From positions 97,020 through 161,019 of the forward strand of contig CASEZY010000002.1 of assembly GCA_949292635.1 (NCBI GenBank): a stretch of DNA of 64,000 bases. Direction: 5' to 3'. The notes beneath the pieces were generated by a model. The model had not been told where the DNA came from, ran no database searches, and worked only from the letters and a program-made list of their open reading frames with translations. Shown one piece after another: positions 18,225 to 25,300 of this stretch (the first letter of the stretch is position 1; each line of letters begins with the position of its first letter). A program made the position numbers and the translations under genes. Source of the stretch: an uncultured Methanomassiliicoccales archaeon. GTDB taxonomy: Archaea > Thermoplasmatota > Thermoplasmata > Methanomassiliicoccales > Methanomethylophilaceae.

Positions 18225-19694
18225 ATGAGCGACGAGATTACTGTTCAAGTCAAGAAGTGGCCCGCCCTTGAGGCGAGAGGCGTGGACGAGAGGGACATAT
18301 CCAAGCTCCAGGAGGGCGGCTACAAGTCCATCGAGGCCATCAAGAAGGACGGCGTCGAGGGTCTCATCGCCCTCGGCTACACCCCAGGCGAGGCCAAGGA
18401 CCTGCTGGCCAAGGTGAGGTCCACCCCCGCGAAGGGCAAGACCGTCAAGAAGGCGGAGGAGGTCCATATCGAGAGGATGGAGGCCGTGGACAACAAGCAC
18501 CACGTCATCACCGAGGCGGAGCAGGAGCTCATCGACATCGCCGCCGCCAACGGCGCGGAGATCCCTCTGAAGGTGATCGTGGACATCGCCTCCCGCATCG
18601 AGGGGAAGGAGGTCACCGCCGAGCAGAAGGAGAAGCTGATCCAGGTGGCGGGAAGGATGTGCCAGGCACACAAGATGGACTCCCACGAGTCCGCCGGTGT
18701 GATGGCCGCCCACTCCATCGGAGAGCCCGGTACCCAGATGAACATGCGTACCTTCCACTTCTCCGGAGTGGCGAACGTCCTGACCACCCAGGGTCTGCCC
18801 AGGCTGATCGAGATCGTGGACGCCAGGCGCATACCCAGCACCCCGTCCATGGACATCCCGCTGAAGGGACTGGCCGCCGAGGACGAGAACGTGGCCAAGA
18901 GGGTGGCCTTCGAGATCGAGACCACCGCCCTCATCGACATCGCCGATGTGGAGACCGACGACGCCACCCTGAGCCTGAGGATCACACCCTCGGTGCGCAA
19001 GATGGAGGCCAGGAACATCACCATGGACGACATCGTCGAGCGCCTGAAGAAGATCAAGGCCCTCCGCGACCTGATCACCGCCAACGACTACGAGATCCTC
19101 ATCCAGAGCGACGAGGCCTCTTTCAAGAAGCTGCAGTCCCTGTATGACGCGGTCCGCAATGCCAAGGTCAAGGGCATCGACGGCATCTCCAGGGCGGTCC
19201 TGACCAGGGAGAAGGGCGGTTGGAAGATCGTCACCGAGGGCAGCAACCTGAAGGAGGTGCTGAAGGTCGAGGGAGTCAACATCGAGAAGACCAAGACCAA
19301 CAGCATCCTGGAGATCGCCGACGTGCTGGGCATCGAGGCGGCCAGGAACGCCATCATCAACGAGGCCTTCGGCACACTGTCCGAGGCCGGTCTGAACGTG
19401 GACGTCAGGCACATCATGCTCGTCGCCGACCTGATGACCAACGACGGATACGTGAAGGCAATCGGCAGGCACGGAATCTCCGGAAAGAAATCGAGCGTGC
19501 TCGCAAGGGCGGCGTTCGAGATCACCGCGCCGCACCTGCTGCACGCCGCCATGAACGGGGAGGTGGACCACCTCCGCGGAGTGGCGGAGAACATCATCGT
19601 CGGACAGCCCGTCACCGTGGGCACCGGCGCAGTAAACCTTGTTTACACACCCAAGAAACGCGAAACACCCGAGAACAAGGGGGATGAAGAATGA
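18225..19694 (+). CDS. rpoA2: RNA polymerase subunit A'' (Rpo1C) with N-terminal helix-hairpin-helix extension
   Basis: A 489-residue C-terminal part of the largest subunit, about 90 residues longer than typical A''. The canonical subunit begins around residue 85; the trigger loop is intact (AHSIGEPGTQMNMRTFHFSG). The first ~60 residues (KWPALEARGVDERDISKLQE, GGYKSIEAIKKDGVEGLIAL, GYTPGEAKDLLAKV) look like the tandem helix-hairpin-helix domain found in RadA and bacterial NusA tails, joined by a Lys-rich linker. ATG 18225 has GGTGAG 5 bp upstream; GTG 18216 in frame is an alternative. Confidence 0.95.
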   Translation: MSDEITVQVKKWPALEARGVDERDISKLQEGGYKSIEAIKKDGVEGLIALGYTPGEAKDLLAKVRSTPAKGKTVKKAEEVHIERMEAVDNKHHVITEAEQELIDIAAANGAEIPLKVIVDIASRIEGKEVTAEQKEKLIQVAGRMCQAHKMDSHESAGVMAAHSIGEPGTQMNMRTFHFSGVANVLTTQGLPRLIEIVDARRIPSTPSMDIPLKGLAAEDENVAKRVAFEIETTALIDIADVETDDATLSLRITPSVRKMEARNITMDDIVERLKKIKALRDLITANDYEILIQSDEASFKKLQSLYDAVRNAKVKGIDGISRAVLTREKGGWKIVTEGSNLKEVLKVEGVNIEKTKTNSILEIADVLGIEAARNAIINEAFGTLSEAGLNVDVRHIMLVADLMTNDGYVKAIGRHGISGKKSSVLARAAFEITAPHLLHAAMNGEVDHLRGVAENIIVGQPVTVGTGAVNLVYTPKKRETPENKGDEE

Positions 19695-19969
19695 TCGATA
19701 TTGGTAGAGCATTGAAGGCCGCCATCTCCACCGGCAAGGTGGAGTTCGGCGTCGACCAGACGGAGAAAGCAGTCAAGGCGGGCAAGGCACAGCTCGTCAT
19801 CGTGGCAAGGAACTGCCCCAGCAGCACCCTGACCGCAGGGGACCTGGGAGTGAAGGTCCATGTCTACGAGGGCAACAACATGGAGCTGGGCGCTCTGTGC
19901 GGTAAGCCGTTCTCGGTTTCCGCCCTGGCGGTCATCGACAAGGGCACCTCCAACATCTTAACGCTGTGA
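19691..19969 (+). CDS. rpl30e: Ribosomal protein L30e
   Basis: A 92-residue L7Ae/L30e-fold RNA-binding protein of the large subunit. Family blocks: VEFGVDQTEKAVKAGKAQLV, IVARNCPSS, YEGNNMELGALCGKPFSVSA. Its ATG overlaps the rpoA2 stop (ATGA), matching the conserved archaeal order rpoA2-rpl30e-nusA. Confidence 0.96.
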   Translation: MIDIGRALKAAISTGKVEFGVDQTEKAVKAGKAQLVIVARNCPSSTLTAGDLGVKVHVYEGNNMELGALCGKPFSVSALAVIDKGTSNILTL

Positions 19970-19973
19970 GAAT

Positions 19974-20402
19974 ATGGTTGCAGACATCGTGCTTACCGAG
20001 GAGACCCTGAACTACATCAGGATATTCCAGAGCGTTGCGAAGGCGGACGTCCGCGACTGCATGGTCACCGAGGACAAGCTGGTTTTCGTGGTCGAGAAGG
20101 GCCAGGGGAACACGGCCGTGGGCAAGAAGGGCGAACACGTCATCAAACTCAAGGACCTGACGGGGAAGAACATCCAGGTGGTGGAGTACTCCGAGGATCC
20201 CGAGCAGTTCGTGAAGAACGTGTTCCACATCTACGCTCCGGAGAAGGTGGTCATCGAGCAGCGCGGCAACATCACCCACGCCACCGTCACGGTGGACCCC
20301 AAGCTCAAGGGCAGGGCCATCGGGAAGGCGGGGAAGAACCTCCGCATAGCCAGGGACATCGTCAACCGGCACCACGAGATCCAGAGCATCAGTGTGGACT
20401 GA
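19974..20402 (+). CDS. nusA: Archaeal NusA-like transcription factor (two KH domains)
   Basis: A 142-residue protein with two KH folds, each with a GxxG loop: GNTAVGKKGEHVIKLKDLTG and GRAIGKAGKNLRIARDI. Archaeal NusA lacks the N-terminal and S1 regions of the bacterial protein and is thought to bind RNA during elongation or termination. It is the last gene of the operon; the usual next genes rps12, rps7 and fusA are absent and a hairpin follows 8 bp after the stop. Confidence 0.93.
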   Translation: MVADIVLTEETLNYIRIFQSVAKADVRDCMVTEDKLVFVVEKGQGNTAVGKKGEHVIKLKDLTGKNIQVVEYSEDPEQFVKNVFHIYAPEKVVIEQRGNITHATVTVDPKLKGRAIGKAGKNLRIARDIVNRHHEIQSISVD

Positions 20403-20410
20403 TCGACGCG

Positions 20411-20463
20411 CCCCCTGCGATCGGCAGGAGGGGCCCCCAAACCCCATACGGCCGCCCGGCCGT
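20411..20463. terminator. Two hairpins between convergent nusA and radical SAM genes
   Basis: Hairpin one: CCCCCTGC (20411-20418) against GCAGGAGGGG with a one-base bulge. Hairpin two: ACGGCC (20448-20453) against GGCCGT (20458-20463), reaching the radical SAM stop codon. They probably insulate the two convergent transcripts; no long T-run follows either. Confidence 0.45.
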
Positions 20464-21512
20464 CAGAGAGGTCTGCGTTCGACCTCGAGACGGTCGGCGG
20501 TCGGGTATTCTTCTATCACGTAGCTTTTGAAAGGTATCCCGGAGGCGACGCCCTCCAGCATGACGGCGTCCGTCTCCATACGTGCCAGATCCCCATTGTA
20601 GGACATCATGTCCTCCGGGATGCCGGCGGACAGCAACGCTTCCCTAACATCGGACTCCGGACCGTAGACGGCGCCCATGACCACGGTGCCGTCGTCTGTG
20701 ACGGAATCGAAGGGTCTGGCACAGCGCTTCGCCTTGCGGATCAGCCGGCGGCGGAGCTGTATGCCGTCCTTGAATGACGAGGCGCAGAAGTGTATCCTCA
20801 TGCGGCGGTGCCTGCGCATCATGTCCGCCGCCAGCTCTCGGGAGCCGGCCACCGCGGCGGAGGTGTCGTCCACCACCTCGTAACCGTGCTCGGACATCAT
20901 GTTCCAGTTGCTCTCCGAGAACTCCAGCTCGTTGAGGTTGGCGAAGCTCACCCCGTGGGTCTCCGCATACGAGAGCAGGGCATCCAGTTCGCTGCGTTTG
21001 TCGGGAAGCGCCGGTACCTCGATGCCCACGTCCATCCTCGATCCGGATGCTATCTCGGACAGTGCGGTCTCGTCCATGCGGGGCCACATCCCCACCGGGG
21101 GGTGGAAGCGGATCTCGTCCAGGCCCGCCTCCTCCAGCAGCCTCACCCTCTCGGGGTCGATGGTGGCCGTGTAGAGATGGATGTGATGGCCGAGACCGTA
21201 CCTCTCCTTCAGGTTGCGGATCGCCCTCAGGGTGCGGTCCATGCATTCCAGCGGGTCCCCGCCGGTGATGCCGGTGCCGGAGGCGTCCATGGAGTCCGCT
21301 TCGTCGAATATGTCGTCCCAGGAGGCGGCCCTGCGCTCGTTGGCGAAAACCACGTCCTTACCCTTGCGATCCAGGGAGACGGGGCAGTAGTAGCAGCCCT
21401 GGCGGCATCTGCCGGAGACGAACAGCACCATCTTGGAGCCCTCGATGCATCTCACGCAGCCCTCCGCAGGCCTGCCGCTCCTGGAGGAGCCGCATTCCAT
21501 CCTGACGATCAT
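20463..21512 (-). CDS. Uncharacterised radical SAM protein
   Basis: A 349-residue enzyme with the radical SAM motif C36-x3-C40-x2-C43 (GRCRQGCYYCPVS), followed by GITGGDPLECMDRT (the SAM-binding GGD region). It has three additional N-terminal cysteines (C7, C19, C22) that could hold zinc or another cluster. It resembles the archaeal family described as related to pyruvate formate-lyase activating enzyme, whose reaction is not established. A shared AT-rich promoter separates it from pyrF. Confidence 0.82.
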   Translation of the reverse strand: MIVRMECGSSRSGRPAEGCVRCIEGSKMVLFVSGRCRQGCYYCPVSLDRKGKDVVFANERRAASWDDIFDEADSMDASGTGITGGDPLECMDRTLRAIRNLKERYGLGHHIHLYTATIDPERVRLLEEAGLDEIRFHPPVGMWPRMDETALSEIASGSRMDVGIEVPALPDKRSELDALLSYAETHGVSFANLNELEFSESNWNMMSEHGYEVVDDTSAAVAGSRELAADMMRRHRRMRIHFCASSFKDGIQLRRRLIRKAKRCARPFDSVTDDGTVVMGAVYGPESDVREALLSAGIPEDMMSYNGDLARMETDAVMLEGVASGIPFKSYVIEEYPTADRLEVERRPL

Positions 21513-21531
21513 GACCTTCCGAACACGGCGG

Positions 21532-21541
21532 ATGCTTTAAT
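21532..21541. promoter_or_regulatory. Shared divergent TATA box, radical SAM gene / pyrF
   Basis: gctttaataa, centred 25 bp from the radical SAM ATG (21512, minus) and 29 bp from the pyrF ATG (21566, plus). Confidence 0.5.
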
Positions 21542-21565
21542 AATCCACGGCGGGATGGCCATGGC

Positions 21566-22213
21566 ATGCAGAGGAGGACGGGGGTCGTTCTGGCCCTGGA
21601 CGAGACCGATCCCGCTAGGGCGTTGGCCGTGGCGGAGACCGTTGCGCCGTACATAGACGCGGTGAAGATCAACTGGCCGCTGGTGCTTTCCGCGGGACCG
21701 GACATGATCGACCGTCTGGCATCCAAGACCCACGTGATCTGCGACTTCAAGGTGGCGGATATCCCCAACACCGTCCGTCTGATCGTGGAAGGCTGCGTCT
21801 CCAGGGGTGCATCCGCCGTCATCGTGCATGCGTTCACCGGCTCCGATTCCATGAAGGCCGCCGTCGACGCCGCCGCCGGGAAGGCGGACATCATTGCCGT
21901 GACGGAGATGAGCCACCCCGGAGGATTGGAGTTCACCGCCAAGCACGCGGAGGATCTGGCTCTTGTGGGTGTGCGCAACGGCGCCAAGGGATTCATCGCC
22001 CCCGCCACCCGTCCGGACAGGATCGCCGCCGTTCGGAAGGTCATCGGCGACCTGACCATCATGTCCCCCGGGGTGGGCGCCCAGGGAGGCTCCGCCAGGG
22101 ACGCCATCCTGGCAGGTGCGGACTACGTGATCGTGGGCCGTGCGATCTACGGCTCCGACGACCCCGCCGGTGTCGCATCCGCCATCGCCGACTCCATCAA
22201 GGACCTGGTCTGA
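21566..22213 (+). CDS. pyrF: Orotidine 5'-phosphate decarboxylase
   Basis: A 215-residue TIM-barrel enzyme for the last step of UMP synthesis. The active site DFKVADIPNT carries the Asp-Lys-Asp network; the phosphate-binding end is SPGVGAQGG and IVGRAIYGS. Length is normal for archaeal monofunctional PyrF. It is a single gene here, not beside other pyr genes. Confidence 0.96.
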   Translation: MQRRTGVVLALDETDPARALAVAETVAPYIDAVKINWPLVLSAGPDMIDRLASKTHVICDFKVADIPNTVRLIVEGCVSRGASAVIVHAFTGSDSMKAAVDAAAGKADIIAVTEMSHPGGLEFTAKHAEDLALVGVRNGAKGFIAPATRPDRIAAVRKVIGDLTIMSPGVGAQGGSARDAILAGADYVIVGRAIYGSDDPAGVASAIADSIKDLV

Positions 22214-22249
22214 CGCCTCTCTATAGAACGTGCGCGTCTCCGTATAACC

Positions 22250-22259
22250 TATAAATATA
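22250..22259 (+). promoter_or_regulatory. TATA box of the STT3-like gene
   Basis: tataaatata, about 47 bp before ATG 22302, leaving a leader of roughly 20 nt with a GGAGA ribosome-binding site. Confidence 0.6.
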
Positions 22260-22301
22260 AGCGGGCCAATCGTCCGCCGTTCCAATTTGCGGAGACATAG
22301 A

Positions 22302-25300
22302 ATGCGCTTTCACAGAACCGATTCCAGGGAAGCCGGGCAGGAAGCCGCCGTATCGAAGCCGGTGCGCAAGTCTGCCCCTACGAAGAACTGGCGCCTGATC
22401 ATCATTGCGGGCGTCGTGCTGTTCCTCGCCGCGTTCCTCAGGGTATTCTTCGCTTTCGACATCTCGGTCGGCAGCGATTTCGCCCTGTCCGGGGGGACGG
22501 CAGCATCGAACAACCTCTACGCTCTCGAGAAGCTCCTCTCGGAGGGCGCCGTGTCCTTCGTCAACGGCTCCATGTACTATCCCTACGGCTCTGCCAACGT
22601 GGCGCCCATGCTGTTCACGCTGGTCATGTACCCCTTCGCCCTCATCGCCAATGCCATAGTCGCCGACCCCGTCGTGGCCGCATCCGCCACGCTGGCCCTG
22701 TCCGGCCCCGTGCTTGGCGTGCTGGCCTGCATACCGACGTACTACATCGGCAGGGAGCTCACCGGAAAGAACATGGGCGGACTGCTGGCCATGCTGTTCA
22801 TGGCCGTCTGTCCCGTCGCCGTGCAGCAGACCGTGCTGTCCAACGGCTCCGGCATATCCTTTGCGCTGTTCTTCGCCTCCATCGCCGTGCTGTTCCTCAT
22901 CAGGGCGCTGAAGGCCTGCGGTCAGACCGACAGCGCCAGGGACAACGCCGTTCCCAAATCATACCTGGTCCCCGCCGCCGTGGCAGGGATCATGTTGGCC
23001 ATCGTCGGACTCACCTGGACCGGATACCGTGCGGTCATCCTCCCGGTGCTGGTGCTGATGGTGGCCCAGGTCCTCATCGACCGCTTCAGGGGAAGGGACC
23101 CCATGCCCGCGGCCAAGCTGTACGCCGTGGTCATCGCTCTGGGCGCCCTGATCCCCGCAGTCTACTACCTCGCGGCCGGCCAGTGGGAGCTGGTCGCATC
23201 CGGCACCACCGTGCTCTCGGTGATTGCGCTGGTGATGTGCGTCGCGTATTCCGCACTCGCCCGCAAGCCCTGGACCATGATCCTGCCGGCCTTCGTCATC
23301 ATCGCCGTGGCGGTCTTCGCCCTGCTGGCGGTGTTCCTCCCCGACCTCTACTCCGCAACGGTCGGCGGCAACAGCCTGCTCAGCCCCGAGTACTCGGCCA
23401 TCCTGTCCGAGTCCAGACTGAGCCTGTCCACACTGGCGGCGTACTTCGGATGGCTGACCTTCTGGTTCCTGTTCATCGTGGTCGCGTACCGCCTCTACAA
23501 GTTCCGCGAGAACGCGGCCTCACCGCTGTTCCTCGCCACCATCCTCTGGCCGTTCTTCATGTTCGTCTGCTGCTGCCACACCGCATCCGAGGCGGCGGTG
23601 GCGTCCATCGCCTTCTCCGCCACCTTCGCCATGCTGGTGATCTGGATCCTGGACAAGGTGGACATCCCCGCCTACTTCAACTCCATCCGTGCGGCTGACG
23701 GCACGACCAAGGTCAGGAGGCTGTTCAAGCCCATGCCCTTCATCACCGTCCTGGTGGCGGTGCTGCTGGTGGCCGCGCCCAACATGATGTACGCGGTCAG
23801 CGCCGGCGTCTCCACCAACCAGGCCGAGGAAATGAACGAGACCACCGGCACCGAGCAGTTCGGCGGCATCGGATACTATGTGCAGGACAACGACACCTGG
23901 AAGGTGCCCGAGGCCCTGAAGGACGCCGGCCTCACCGGCACCATGGGCGGCTGGTTCGAGTACTCCGACTACATCGCCATGTCCGGACTGAACTCCATTA
24001 CCGACGCACAGGGCAACGGTGCCCTGTCCGTGTCTCAGATCCTGCTGTCCAACGCCGTGGACGGGAGCTCCACCGCGGCCATGCTCGTGGCCTTGCTCAT
24101 GTATTCGGGCATGACCGATGATGTGCGTACCGCATTGGGCAACGCAGGCCTGTCTCAGGCGCAGATCGACGTGATCGCAGGCGTCCTCGACAGCGCAGAC
24201 TACAGGATCGGCGACAGGACCGTCAGGGACATCGTCACCACCGACAACGAGACTTATGGCCACCTGTCCGAGGACATCAGTGACACTAACGTCAAGTACC
24301 TGTACCTGACCAACTACATGTCCGACGAGCTCAGGGGATACGGCGTGTCCGAGGCCTACGAGGCCGTATGCGACGCCACCGGCAAGTCGTTCGACCACAT
24401 CCTGCTCACCGGCGACATGATGCCGCTGTACTACTCCAACGTCTTCATCCAGATGGCCCTGATGACCGGCCACGTGTTCAACAGCAACACCTACGCCGTG
24501 GAGGGCTTCATGGAGATCAACTGGACCCAGTACTACCTGTACGGCAACCTGGTCTACGACTACACCGACGAGATGTACGACAGCCTGCTCTACCGCGGCT
24601 ATATCGGTATGACCCCGGAGGAGGCGGGATACAGTTCCCTCTCCGAGTACATCCAGGCTCTCCAGCACGCCGACGCCAGCGTCAAGATGGTGCCCTGCTA
24701 CGGACTGAGCAACTACGAGGTGACCTACTGGCAGGTCATGTACAACCCCGACCCCAACGCTGAATCCGACAGCGACGGTTGGGTGCAGTTGGATGCCGCC
24801 GAGGCTCAGAGGCGGCAGACCGCCGACGGAGGTGTGATCAACTACCTGTCCGGCCTGCCCCTGATCATCTCCTACGCGGGCAACCACTCCGACAATGCGG
24901 TGGAGGTTCACGGTCACGTCACCGACGGCACCAACGGCATCGCCGGCATCCAGGTGTCCGCCGTCGACGCCGGCGGAGTTGTCAGGGCCACAACCTTCAC
25001 CAAGTCCGACGGTTCCTTCACCCTGAGGGCAGAGGTGGGCGAGACCATCGTCTACTACGCCGCATCCTCAGGTACCTCCGGTGTGCTACTGGACTCCAAG
25101 GTGGTCGCCGCAGGAGCCGACTACGACCTCACCGCCCGTTCCGCCTCCAGTGTGACCGTGAACCTCCGTATCATCAGCGGCGGGACCTCCGTGCCCGTCA
25201 ACGATCCGGAGGACTACGTGATCACCCTCACCGGCAGGAACACCGGCAACGTGTACACCGGCCCCCTGAGCGACTTCAACGGCATGGCGATGGCCATGGA

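Noticed and set aside
11826..19712. Long antisense frames (500-811 residues) opposite the RNA polymerase genes
   Set aside because: They have the same low-complexity shadow composition and no recognisable motifs, while the plus strand encodes well-known subunits.
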